64,000 bases of DNA from NCBI RefSeq assembly GCF_041514305.1, contig NZ_JBGMWH010000002.1, forward strand, positions 1-64,000. Reading direction: 5' to 3'. This DNA comes from Salinarimonas chemoclinalis (GTDB taxonomy: Bacteria; Pseudomonadota; Alphaproteobacteria; Rhizobiales; Beijerinckiaceae). The notes under the pieces were generated by a model. That model ran no database searches. It saw nothing but the letters and a program-made list of their open reading frames with translations, and was not told the DNA's origin. Below, in pieces: positions 8,360-17,078 of this stretch (within the stretch, counting starts at the first letter, position 1; every line of letters begins with the position of its first letter). Both the position numbers and the translations under genes were made by a program.

Positions 8360-9760
8360 ATGCCCCGCGCCAGATCCGCCCGTTGGAACGCAGCGCTGAT
8401 CGCCGCCGCGCTGGGCCTGTCGTCCGCGCTCTCGCTCGTGCCCTCCGGCACCGTGAAGGCGGAGACGCTCGCATCCGCGCTCGCGCGGGCCTATACCGCG
8501 AGCCCGATCATCAACGGCGAGCGGGCGAGCGTGCGCGCGACGGACGAGAACGTGCCCCGCGCGCTGTCGGGCTACCGCCCGCGCATCAGCGCGAGCGCCG
8601 ACATCGGCCGTAGCTGGAGCGAGCGGGACGTGCGCGGCGTGCGCACCGAATCGGCACTGACGCCGCGGGGGATCGGGCTCCAGATCGACCAGTCGATCTA
8701 CAATGGCGGACGCACCGCCGCGTCCGTGCGCCAGGCCGAGAGCCAGGTGTTCGCCGCGCGCCAGAACCTCGAGGCCTCCGTCCAGGACGTGCTGTTCCAG
8801 GCCGTGCAGGCCTACATGAACGTCTTGCGCGACACGGCGATCCTGAACCTGCAGACGAACAATCTCGACGTTCTGGGCGAGCAGCTGCGCCAGACGCAGG
8901 ACCGGTTCGACGTCGGCGAGGTGACGCGCACCGACGTCGCCCAGTCCGAGGCGCGCGTCGCGGCCGCGCGCTCGCAGGCGATCCTCGGCGAGGCCAACCT
9001 GCGTTCCAGCATCGCCGTCTATCGCCGGATCGTCGGTGTCGACCCGCGCTCGCTCCAGCCGGGCAGCGTGCCGCAGAACCTCATTCCGGGCACGATCGAC
9101 GCCGCGGTGCAGACCGCGCTCGCCGAGAACCCCAACATCATCGCCGCGCGTCACGCGCTCGACGCCGCGCAGGCGCAGGTGCGCCTCGTCGAGGGGGAGC
9201 TGCTGCCCAGCCTGGGCGTTCAGGGCTCCGTGAGCCATCGCTACAGCTCGAGCATCGCCGGCGACAGCGCGACCTCCGCGCAGATCGTCGCGCGGCTCGA
9301 CGTGCCGCTCTACCAGGGCGGCGAGGTTTCGGCGCGGGTGCGCCAGGCCAAGGAGGTCGCGCAGCAGCGGCGATTCGACGTTGAACTGGTGCGCGAGCAG
9401 GTCCGCGCCGCGGTGATCGCCGCCTTCGGGCAGTACGAGGCCTCGACGGCGCAGATCGTCGCCGCGCAGGCGCAGGTGTCCGCCGCCGAGACCGCGCTCA
9501 CCGGCGTGCGCGAGGAGGCCCGCGTCGGCCAGCGCACGACGCTCGACGTGCTCAACGCCCAGCAGGAGCTGCTCAACGCCCGCGTCAACCTGATCACCGC
9601 CCAGCGCGACCGTGTCGTCGCCGGCTATTCGGTGGTCCAGGCGATGGGACGGCTGACGCCGCCGCGGCTCGCGCTGAACGTCGAGATCTACGACCCATCG
9701 GTGCACTTCGAGCAGGTGGACGGCCTCTGGTACGGGACCCGCACCCCGTCCGGCCAGTGA
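8360..9760 (+). CDS. tolC: TolC-family outer membrane efflux channel
   Basis: A 466-residue outer membrane exit duct for type I secretion or RND/ABC efflux. The ATG at 8360 (with an adjacent upstream GTG at 8357) gives a signal peptide ending near GTVKA-ETLASALARAYTASP, the usual mature start of TolC proteins. Two duplicated halves of helical hairpins and strand motifs are seen: QSIYNGGRT in the first and DVPLYQGGEVSARVRQAKE in the second, with AYMNVLRDTAILNL and VGQRTTLDVLNAQQELLNA typical of the family. No membrane-fusion or inner-membrane partner is adjacent. The order PIMT-like, tolC, popZ, valS is common in Hyphomicrobiales. Confidence 0.93.
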   Translation: MPRARSARWNAALIAAALGLSSALSLVPSGTVKAETLASALARAYTASPIINGERASVRATDENVPRALSGYRPRISASADIGRSWSERDVRGVRTESALTPRGIGLQIDQSIYNGGRTAASVRQAESQVFAARQNLEASVQDVLFQAVQAYMNVLRDTAILNLQTNNLDVLGEQLRQTQDRFDVGEVTRTDVAQSEARVAAARSQAILGEANLRSSIAVYRRIVGVDPRSLQPGSVPQNLIPGTIDAAVQTALAENPNIIAARHALDAAQAQVRLVEGELLPSLGVQGSVSHRYSSSIAGDSATSAQIVARLDVPLYQGGEVSARVRQAKEVAQQRRFDVELVREQVRAAVIAAFGQYEASTAQIVAAQAQVSAAETALTGVREEARVGQRTTLDVLNAQQELLNARVNLITAQRDRVVAGYSVVQAMGRLTPPRLALNVEIYDPSVHFEQVDGLWYGTRTPSGQ

Positions 9761-9811
9761 CCCGCGGTGGATGGCGTCGAAACCCGCTTTGCACGGCGCC
9801 ACCCCCTCGCG

Positions 9812-9826
9812 TTAAGCTTTCGTTGA
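9812..9826. promoter_or_regulatory. Near-consensus CtrA-like site upstream of popZ
   Basis: TTAA at 9812-9815, seven bases, then TTGA at 9823-9826 matches the TTAA-N7-TTAA pattern of the cell-cycle regulator CtrA with one mismatch. It lies 50 bp before popZ. Such short patterns occur by chance, so this is weak. Confidence 0.25.
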
Positions 9827-9875
9827 CCATGCCGGCCGATGCTCGGCGCGTGGAATCGCGATACGTGAGTGCTTC

Positions 9876-10592
9876 ATGAGCCCGGCCAGCCCCAAGAGCG
9901 CCAAGTCCGAAGAGCCGACGATGGAGGACATCCTCGCCTCCATCCGCCGGATCATCGCCGACGACCAGGCGGCCTCGGCGGAGCCGGAGGAGGAGTCCGA
10001 GGCGGACGAGCCGGAGGACGACGGGTCCGCCGGCAATTCCCAGTCCGCCGTCGACGACATGTTCGGGGACGATCCGGATCCCGAGCCGGAACCCGAGGAG
10101 GAAGAGGAGGAGGTCCTCGACCTCGGCGCGGTCGCCGAGCCGGTGGCGAAGGCGGCGCCCGAGCCGTCGCCGCTCGATCTCGAGCACGAGGACATCGACT
10201 TCCGCACCGCCGCCTTCGAGGCCGACACCGATTTCGACGCGCTCCCCGGGCCGGAGCCGGAGCCCGAGGTCGCCGCCTTCGAGGAGGACGAGGAGGAGGA
10301 CGAGCCGGCCTTCGACGAGCCGGCTCCCTTCGTGCCGCCGCCGATGCCGGAGCCCCCGCCGCGCCGCTCCTTCGACCAGGAGCGGCTCCTCTCCGAGGCG
10401 ACGGACGCCGCCGTCGGCGGCTCGTTCAACATGCTCGCCCACGCGGTGCTCTCGAACCAGGGCCGCACGCTGGAGGATCTCGTCAAGGAGATGCTGCGGC
10501 CGATGCTCAAGGACTGGCTCGACGATAACCTGCCGAGCATCGTCGAGCGCCTCGTACGTGCCGAGATCGAGCGCGTATCCCGCGGCCGCTGA
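9876..10592 (+). CDS. popZ: PopZ-family (DUF2497) polar organising protein
   Basis: A 238-residue cytoplasmic scaffold of the PopZ type, which forms polar condensates and tethers chromosome origins in alphaproteobacteria. Three parts are visible: a conserved N-terminal helix MEDILASIRRIIADD (about 16-30), a long acidic, proline-rich disordered linker (about 35-160), and a conserved helical C-terminus (FNMLAHAVLSNQGRTLEDL, then MLKDWLDDNLPSIVERLV). It lies directly before valS, as in many Hyphomicrobiales. The family assignment rests on both ends and the context; whether it organises origins in this species is inferred. Confidence 0.88.
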   Translation: MSPASPKSAKSEEPTMEDILASIRRIIADDQAASAEPEEESEADEPEDDGSAGNSQSAVDDMFGDDPDPEPEPEEEEEEVLDLGAVAEPVAKAAPEPSPLDLEHEDIDFRTAAFEADTDFDALPGPEPEPEVAAFEEDEEEDEPAFDEPAPFVPPPMPEPPPRRSFDQERLLSEATDAAVGGSFNMLAHAVLSNQGRTLEDLVKEMLRPMLKDWLDDNLPSIVERLVRAEIERVSRGR

Positions 10593-10708
10593 CCCGCGCG
10601 CACGCTCCGCCACCCGTTGACTCGCGCGCCCGCCTCCGGTTTCTAGCCGGGGCCCGAGGGCGCGCACCATGGGCGCGTTTTCGTTTCGAGACACGATCGG
10701 CCGACCTC

Positions 10709-13411
10709 ATGATGGACAAGACGTTCGACCACGCCGCCGTCGAGGCGCGCATCTCCAAGACGTGGGAGGACGCGGACGCGTTCCGCGCCGGGCGCCCGGA
10801 GCGCGCGGACGCCAAGCCGTACACGATCATGATCCCGCCGCCGAACGTGACCGGCTCGCTCCACATGGGCCACGCGCTCAACAACACGCTCCAGGACGTG
10901 CTCTGCCGCTTCGAGCGGATGCGCGGGCGCGACGTGCTCTGGCAGCCGGGCATGGACCATGCCGGCATCGCGACGCAGATGGTCGTCGAGCGCAAGCTCG
11001 CCGCGGAGGGCCGGCCCTCGCGCCGCGAGATGGGCCGCGAGGCCTTCCTCGAGCAGGTCTGGGCCTGGAAGGAGGAGAGCGGCGGGGCGATCGTCAACCA
11101 GCTGAAGCGGCTCGGCGCGTCCTGCGACTGGTCGCGCGAGCGCTTCACCATGGACGAGGGGCTGTCCAAGGCGGTGCTGAAGGTCTTCGTCGACCTCTAC
11201 CGCCAGGGCCTGCTCTACAAGGACAAGCGCCTCGTCAACTGGGACCCGAAGTTCCAGACCGCGATCTCCGACCTCGAGGTGCAGCAGGTCGAGCAGAAGG
11301 GCCACCTCTGGCACTTCCGCTACCCGATCGAGGGCCAGGAGGGGCGCTTCATCACCGTCGCGACCACGCGACCCGAGACCATGCTCGGCGACACCGCGGT
11401 GGCGGTCCATCCGGAGGACGAGCGCTACGCCGACCTCGTCGGCGAGTTCGCGATCCTGCCGCTGGTGGGCCGGCGCATCCCCATCGTCGCCGACGAGTAC
11501 TCCGACCCCGACAAGGGCACGGGCGCGGTGAAGATCACGCCGGCGCACGATTTCAACGATTTCGAGGTAGGCAAGCGGCATTCCCTTTCGGTCGTCAACA
11601 TCTTCGACCGTTCGGCTCGCGTGTCGCTCGAGGAGAACGAGGCCTTCCTCGCGGGTGCTGCGCCGGTTCCCGAGGCGCTGGCGCTCCACGGCCTGGACCG
11701 CTTCGAGGCGCGCGAGCGGGTTGTTGCGCTGATGGAGGCGCGCGGGCTCCTCGCCGAGATCACGCCCAACGTCCACGCGGTCCCTCACGGGGACCGCTCC
11801 GGCGTCGTCGTCGAGCCGTACCTCACGGACCAGTGGTTCGTGAACGTGAAGCCGCTCGCCGAGCGCGCGCTCGGCGCCGTGAAGGACGGGCGCACCCGAT
11901 TCGTTCCGGAGACCTGGGAGAAGACCTACTTCCAATGGCTCGAGAACATCGAGCCGTGGTGCGTCTCGCGCCAGCTCTGGTGGGGTCACCAGATCCCGGC
12001 CTGGTACGACGAGGAAGGTGGCGTCTACGTCGCCTACGACGAGGCGGAGGCGAAGGCTCAGGCGCACGAGAAGCACGGCCACGACGTCGCGCTCACCCGC
12101 GACGAGGACGTGCTCGACACCTGGTTCTCCTCCGCGCTCTGGCCGTTCTCCACGCTCGGCTGGCCGGACGCCACGCCGGAGGTCGCCCGCTACTACCCCA
12201 CCAACACCCTCGTCACCGGCTTCGACATCATCTTCTTCTGGGTCGCCCGGATGATGATGACGGGTCTGCACTTCATGGACGAGGTGCCCTTCGACACGGT
12301 CTACATCCACGCCCTCGTCCGCGACGAGAAGGGCGCCAAGATGTCGAAGTCGAAGGGCAACGTCATCGACCCGCTCTCGCTCATCGACCGGTACGGCGCG
12401 GACGCCCTGCGCTTCACGCTCGCCGCCATGGCGGCGCAGGGGCGCGACATCAAGCTCGCGGTCTCGCGCGTCGAGGGCTACCGCAACTTCTCGACCAAGA
12501 TCTGGAACGCCGCGCGCTTCGCCGAGATGAACGGCTGCGCCCGCGTCGCCGGTTTCGATCCGACGGCGGCGACGCAGACCCTCAACCGCTGGGCGCTCTC
12601 CGAATGCGCCCGCGCCTTCGCCGACGTCACGGCGGCGATCGAGGCCTATCGCTTCAACGACGCCGCCGCGGCCGCCTACCGCTTCACCTGGAACGTGTTC
12701 TGCGACTGGTATCTCGAGCTCGCCAAGCCCGTGCTCCAGGGCGAGGACGGGCCCGCCAAGGACGAGACGCGCGCCACCGCGGCGTTCCTCGTCGACCAGG
12801 TCTGCAAGCTGCTCCACCCGTTCATGCCCTTCATCACCGAGGAGCTGTGGGCGGCGAAGGGGGCGGACGGGCCGGCGCGCGACGAGCCCGTGCTGGCGCT
12901 CGCCGCCTGGCCGGACCTCTCGGCGCTGCGCGACGAGGCGGCGGAGGCCGAGATCGGCTGGGTGGTCGACCTCGTCTCCGAGATCCGCTCGGCACGCTCC
13001 GAGACCGGCGTTCCCGGCGGCGCGCAGGTGCCGCTCCTCCTGATCGCGCCCTCGGCCGCGGTGCGCGCCCGCGCGGACGCGTGGTCGGACATGATCCGGC
13101 GCCTCGCGCGCCTCTCCGAGATCGGCACGGCCGACGCCGCGCCCAAAGCGAGCATCCTCCTCGTCGTGCGGGGCGAGAGCGCGGCGCTCCCGCTCGAGGG
13201 CATCGTCGACCTCGACGCCGAGCGCGCCCGCCTCGCCAAGGAGGACGGCAAGCTCGCGCAGGACGAGGCCAAGGCCAGCGCCAAGCTCGACAACCCCGCC
13301 TTCCTCGCCAACGCGAAGGAGGAGGTCGTCGAGGAGATGCGCGAGCGGCTCGAGGAGACGCTCGCGCGCAAGGCGAAGGTGGCGGAGGCCCTCGCTCGGT
13401 TGCAGGCATGA
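10709..13411 (+). CDS. valS: Valyl-tRNA synthetase
   Basis: A 900-residue class I aminoacyl-tRNA synthetase that charges tRNA-Val. The HIGH-type signature appears as HMGH at residues 52-55 and the second signature KMSKSKGN begins near residue 544. The editing (CP1) domain includes FITVATTRPETMLGDTAVAV. The C-terminal coiled arm (DAERARLAKEDGKL and the Lys/Glu helices that follow) is present. Two adjacent ATGs (10709 and 10712) exist; the first is used. Length is normal. A weak hairpin (ACCCAT at 13411-13416 with ATGGGT at 13436-13441) begins at the stop codon. Confidence 0.98.
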   Translation: MMDKTFDHAAVEARISKTWEDADAFRAGRPERADAKPYTIMIPPPNVTGSLHMGHALNNTLQDVLCRFERMRGRDVLWQPGMDHAGIATQMVVERKLAAEGRPSRREMGREAFLEQVWAWKEESGGAIVNQLKRLGASCDWSRERFTMDEGLSKAVLKVFVDLYRQGLLYKDKRLVNWDPKFQTAISDLEVQQVEQKGHLWHFRYPIEGQEGRFITVATTRPETMLGDTAVAVHPEDERYADLVGEFAILPLVGRRIPIVADEYSDPDKGTGAVKITPAHDFNDFEVGKRHSLSVVNIFDRSARVSLEENEAFLAGAAPVPEALALHGLDRFEARERVVALMEARGLLAEITPNVHAVPHGDRSGVVVEPYLTDQWFVNVKPLAERALGAVKDGRTRFVPETWEKTYFQWLENIEPWCVSRQLWWGHQIPAWYDEEGGVYVAYDEAEAKAQAHEKHGHDVALTRDEDVLDTWFSSALWPFSTLGWPDATPEVARYYPTNTLVTGFDIIFFWVARMMMTGLHFMDEVPFDTVYIHALVRDEKGAKMSKSKGNVIDPLSLIDRYGADALRFTLAAMAAQGRDIKLAVSRVEGYRNFSTKIWNAARFAEMNGCARVAGFDPTAATQTLNRWALSECARAFADVTAAIEAYRFNDAAAAAYRFTWNVFCDWYLELAKPVLQGEDGPAKDETRATAAFLVDQVCKLLHPFMPFITEELWAAKGADGPARDEPVLALAAWPDLSALRDEAAEAEIGWVVDLVSEIRSARSETGVPGGAQVPLLLIAPSAAVRARADAWSDMIRRLARLSEIGTADAAPKASILLVVRGESAALPLEGIVDLDAERARLAKEDGKLAQDEAKASAKLDNPAFLANAKEEVVEEMRERLEETLARKAKVAEALARLQA

Positions 13412-13485
13412 CCCATCCGGGTTGCGCATCCGCGCATGGGTGTTGTTAACGCGCACTGCACCGTTGCGTGCGAAGCGTAGCCGTC

Positions 13486-15807
13486 ATGCCGGCCTACGCC
13501 CTCAGCCCTTTCAGCGGAGAGTTCCGCGACCCTGGAACGGAAGCCGCCTTCCGGACCGAGCGCCTGCCGGAGACAGCCCGGCAGGCGCGGCTCTTCCTGA
13601 TCGCGTCGGCGGTCGTCAACACGATTTTTCTCGTGTCGGACTGGCGCTTCGCCGGCGATCCGCATTTCTGGGTCGCGGTGCCCGCGCGGCTCGCCGTGAT
13701 CCTCGCCTCGCTCGCCTGCCTCGCGGCGGTGCTGCGGCTCCAGAGCAGCGGCCGGCTCGAGCACGCGATCGTGCTGTGGCAGATCGTCGTCTCGATCGCC
13801 GTCGGTCTCCTCGTGACGCCGCGGTCCGATCTCGCGCTGTTCGTGGTCGTGGTCCTGCCGACGATGTTCTACCTCGTCGTGCCCAATCACTTCCGCACGG
13901 CGCTCGCCACCGGCGCCTTCGCTTCGCTGTGCATGCTCGTCGGCTTCTCGGTGCTGGGCCAGGGGCCTCCGGGAGTCAGGACCACCGGGCTCGGGCTCTC
14001 GCTCGGCATGCTGATGCTCAACGTCGCGCTTCTCCTTGTCGTCAACCGCTCGAACCGGCTGCGCCGGCTCGAATGGGCGGCCACCCAGCGCGAGCGGCTC
14101 GCCAACGGCGAGCTCGCCCAGAGCCGCGAGATGTTCGAGCGGATGTTCCGCACGGTGCCGATCCCGCTCGTCGTCTCCGAGCGTGCCGGCGGGCGCGTGC
14201 TCGCCGTCAACGACGCCGGGCGTGGCTTCCTCGGGGAGACGGCGCCGGAGACCTGGGCCACGCCCGGCTTCTACGCCGATCCGGCGGACCGCGACCGCTT
14301 CGTCGCCGCGGTGGCGGCGCAGGGGCGCGTCGAGGGCTTCGAGACGCGCCTGCGCCGGCCCGATGGGGAGGAGCGCGACGTCCTGCTCGCGGCCTCCGCC
14401 ATCGATATCGACGGGCGCGCGGCGCTGCTCGCCGCCGTCGTCGACATCACCGAGCGCAAGCTCGCGGAGGGCCGGGTCTGGCGCGCCGCCAACCACGATG
14501 CGCTCACAGGCCTGCCGAACCGCGCGCATTTCCAGGCCCGGCTCGAGGTGATCGCGGCGCGGGCCGCGTCCTGCGGAGGTGGTGGGGACGAAGGCGTCCG
14601 CCCGGGCGCGGCGCTCCTCCTCCTCGACCTCGACGGGCTCAAGGAGGTCAACGACACGCTCGGCCACGACGCCGGCGACGCGCTCCTCGTCGAGGTCGCC
14701 CGGCGGCTGCGCGCGGAGGTGGGGATGGACGACGTCGTGGCGCGGCTCGGCGGCGACGAGTTCGCGGTCGTCCTCGCCTCGGCCGGCCGGGCGGACGCCG
14801 AGAGGACGGCGGCGCGTCTGCTCGGCGCGATGCGCGCGCCGGTGCTCTTCCGCGACCGGGTCCTCGTCGGGCGCATCAGCATCGGTCTCGCGCTGTGCCC
14901 GGAGCACGACACGGCGCCGGGCGAGCTCGTCAAGGACGCCGATCTCGCGCTCTATGCCGCCAAGCAGGGCGGCCGCAACCGGCTCGTCCTCTACGAGCCG
15001 CGGCTGCGCGAGGGTTTCCAGCGGCGGGTGACGCTCCTTCGCGAAGTCGGCGACGCACTCGGGGCCGACGCGATCGAGCCGCACTATCAGCCGAAGGTGA
15101 GCCTGGAGACCGGCCGCGTGACCGGCTTCGAGGCGCTCGCCCGCTGGCGGCGCGGGGACGGCACCGTCGTCACGCCCCACGGCTTCGCCGCCGCCTTCGA
15201 CGACCCCGAGCTCGCCGTCGCCATCGGCGAGCGCATGCGGGCACGCATCTGCGCCGACCTGCGCGAATGGATCGACGCGGGCCTCGCGTGCGGGCGCATC
15301 GCGGTCAATTTCGCCCCCGCCGAGTTCCGCAGGCCCGACCTCGCCCCGCGCGTCCTCTCCCAGCTCGCCCATGCCGGCGTGCCCGCTGCGCGCATCGACG
15401 TCGAGGTGACCGAGAGCGTCTTCCTGGGCCAGGGCGGCGAGGCGGTCGAGGCGACGCTGCGCGCCTTCCAGGAGGCGGGCATGCGCATCGCGCTCGACGA
15501 TTTCGGCACGGGCTTCGCGTCGCTGACGCACCTCAAGCGCTTCCCCGTGGACGACATCAAGATCGACCGCAGCTTCGTGCGCGACCTGATCGAGGATCCC
15601 GACGACGCCGCGATCGCGTCCGCCGTGATCGAACTCGGCCGCGCCCTGGAGATCGCCGTGACGGCAGAGGGCGTGGAGACGCGGGCGCAGGCCGCCTTCC
15701 TCGCCGAGCGCGGCTGCGCCCAGGCCCAGGGCTGGCTCTTCGGCCGCCCGATGCCCGCGGGCGCGGTGGCGGAGTTCCTGCGGACGAGGGCGCAGGCGGC
15801 CGCCTGA
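13486..15807 (+). CDS. Membrane-bound GGDEF-EAL cyclic-di-GMP protein
   Basis: A 773-residue signalling protein. The N-terminus carries about five or six membrane helices (about 25-195), then a PAS-like region (about 210-330, from MFERMFRTVPIPLVVSE), a GGDEF domain with an intact GGDEF at about 422-426, and an EAL domain with GFEALARW near 546-553, DDFGTGFASL and KIDRSFV. Both catalytic signatures look complete, so it may make and/or degrade c-di-GMP; which activity dominates cannot be read from sequence. The ATG at 13486 is chosen over a GTG at 13468. It converges on the MFS gene eight bases later. Confidence 0.92.
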   Translation: MPAYALSPFSGEFRDPGTEAAFRTERLPETARQARLFLIASAVVNTIFLVSDWRFAGDPHFWVAVPARLAVILASLACLAAVLRLQSSGRLEHAIVLWQIVVSIAVGLLVTPRSDLALFVVVVLPTMFYLVVPNHFRTALATGAFASLCMLVGFSVLGQGPPGVRTTGLGLSLGMLMLNVALLLVVNRSNRLRRLEWAATQRERLANGELAQSREMFERMFRTVPIPLVVSERAGGRVLAVNDAGRGFLGETAPETWATPGFYADPADRDRFVAAVAAQGRVEGFETRLRRPDGEERDVLLAASAIDIDGRAALLAAVVDITERKLAEGRVWRAANHDALTGLPNRAHFQARLEVIAARAASCGGGGDEGVRPGAALLLLDLDGLKEVNDTLGHDAGDALLVEVARRLRAEVGMDDVVARLGGDEFAVVLASAGRADAERTAARLLGAMRAPVLFRDRVLVGRISIGLALCPEHDTAPGELVKDADLALYAAKQGGRNRLVLYEPRLREGFQRRVTLLREVGDALGADAIEPHYQPKVSLETGRVTGFEALARWRRGDGTVVTPHGFAAAFDDPELAVAIGERMRARICADLREWIDAGLACGRIAVNFAPAEFRRPDLAPRVLSQLAHAGVPAARIDVEVTESVFLGQGGEAVEATLRAFQEAGMRIALDDFGTGFASLTHLKRFPVDDIKIDRSFVRDLIEDPDDAAIASAVIELGRALEIAVTAEGVETRAQAAFLAERGCAQAQGWLFGRPMPAGAVAEFLRTRAQAAA

Positions 15808-15815
15808 AGCGCGCC

Positions 15816-17078
15816 TCAACGCCCCCGCATCTGCACCTGGATCAACCCCATCAGCACCGCATCGAGCGCTGTCACCCCGGCGAGCGTCCAGAGCAGCGCC
15901 GTCGGGCCCGCGGCCTCCAGCAGCCAGGCGGCGGCGAGCGGCGCCAGGGCGGCGACGAGGAGCTGGGGGAGGGCGAGACGGCCCATCAGCGCCGCGTAGC
16001 CGTGCGGGCCGAACAGCGCCAGCGGCAGGGTGCCCTTGACGATCGAGCGGATGCCGATGCCCGCGCCGTAGCAGACGAGGGCGAGGGGAAGAACCGCCCA
16101 GCCGAGGGCGAGGATCGCCACGCCCGTGAAGGTGAGGGCGGCGGAGGCGCCCGCCGTCCAGATCGGGTGGTAGCGCCGGCCGATCCACGCCTCGAGCACG
16201 CGTGCGCCCACCTGGGAGGGCCCGACCATCGCGGCGAGGCCGACCGCCGCGGCGAGCGTCAGGTCGCGCGCCTGCAGCAGGGTGATGAGGTGGACGGAGA
16301 TCACCGCGGTCGCGATCCCGCTGACTGTGAGCGCGGCGGAGAGGGTGAGGCGCAGCAGGCGGTCGTCCCCGGCGGGCCGCGCCGCCGACGCCGCCTCGTC
16401 GCTGCCGGTCTTCTCGCCTCCCGCCGGCAGCGCCGGCGTCGCGACCGGCGCCGGCGCGGGTCGGCGCGGCAGGAGCGTGAGGTAGAGCGGCGCGATGACG
16501 AGGACGTGCATCGCGGCATAGGCGAAGCAGGCGCCGCGCCAGCCCAGCGTCTCGACCAGGAAGGCCGAGAGCGGCCAACCCACCGTCGAGGCGAAGCCGC
16601 CGAACAGGGTGAGCGCCGTGATCGCGGAGCGCGCCGTCGATCCGTAGAGGCGGCCGAGCGTCGCGAAGGCGGCGTCGTAGAGGCCCGCACCCATGCCGAG
16701 CCCGATCACCAGCCAGGCCGCGAGGTAGAGCGTCCGGCTCGTCGCGAGACCGAGCAGCGCGAGCCCCGCCGCCATCACCAGCGCCGAGCCCACGAGGACC
16801 GGCCGCCCTCCCGTCGCCTCGACCGCGCGCCCGACTCGCGGCGAGACGAGGCTCGCCGCGACGAGGCCGAGCGTCAGCCCGCCGACGACGAAGGTCTTCG
16901 GCCAGCCCGTGTCCGCGGCGATCACCGGCGCGAGCACGGCGAGCAGGTAGAAGGTCGAACCCCAGGCCAGGATCTGGGTGATGCCGAGCACGGTGATGAC
17001 GATCGCGCGCGACGGCCGCGTCGGTGCGGTGGTCGCTTCGGGATCGGCGGCGGCGGTACTCGCGGGGGGAGGGCTCAC
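15816..17078 (-). CDS. MFS transporter in ars-type operon
   Basis: A 420-residue major facilitator protein with twelve predicted membrane helices and a hydrophilic loop between helices 6 and 7 (PAPAPVATPALPAGGEKTGS). Start is a GTG that overlaps the stop of the flavoprotein gene (GTGA), so the two are translationally coupled. With the upstream ArsR regulator this makes a three-gene unit arsR, flavoprotein, MFS. The likely role is export of an arsenical or another thiophilic compound. No specific transporter family (such as ArsJ or ArsK) is assigned, because I cannot separate these by eye. Confidence 0.85.
   Translation of the reverse strand: MSPPPASTAAADPEATTAPTRPSRAIVITVLGITQILAWGSTFYLLAVLAPVIAADTGWPKTFVVGGLTLGLVAASLVSPRVGRAVEATGGRPVLVGSALVMAAGLALLGLATSRTLYLAAWLVIGLGMGAGLYDAAFATLGRLYGSTARSAITALTLFGGFASTVGWPLSAFLVETLGWRGACFAYAAMHVLVIAPLYLTLLPRRPAPAPVATPALPAGGEKTGSDEAASAARPAGDDRLLRLTLSAALTVSGIATAVISVHLITLLQARDLTLAAAVGLAAMVGPSQVGARVLEAWIGRRYHPIWTAGASAALTFTGVAILALGWAVLPLALVCYGAGIGIRSIVKGTLPLALFGPHGYAALMGRLALPQLLVAALAPLAAAWLLEAAGPTALLWTLAGVTALDAVLMGLIQVQMRGR

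Noticed and set aside
13411..13441. Intrinsic terminator after valS
   Set aside because: The ACCCAT/ATGGGT stem is weak, has a 19-base loop and no T-run, so it is mentioned only in the valS entry.
12676..16578. A 1300-residue open frame on the minus strand through valS and the GGDEF/EAL gene
   Set aside because: It is antisense to two well-supported genes, is low-complexity (Arg/Glu/Ala rich) and arises from the high GC content.
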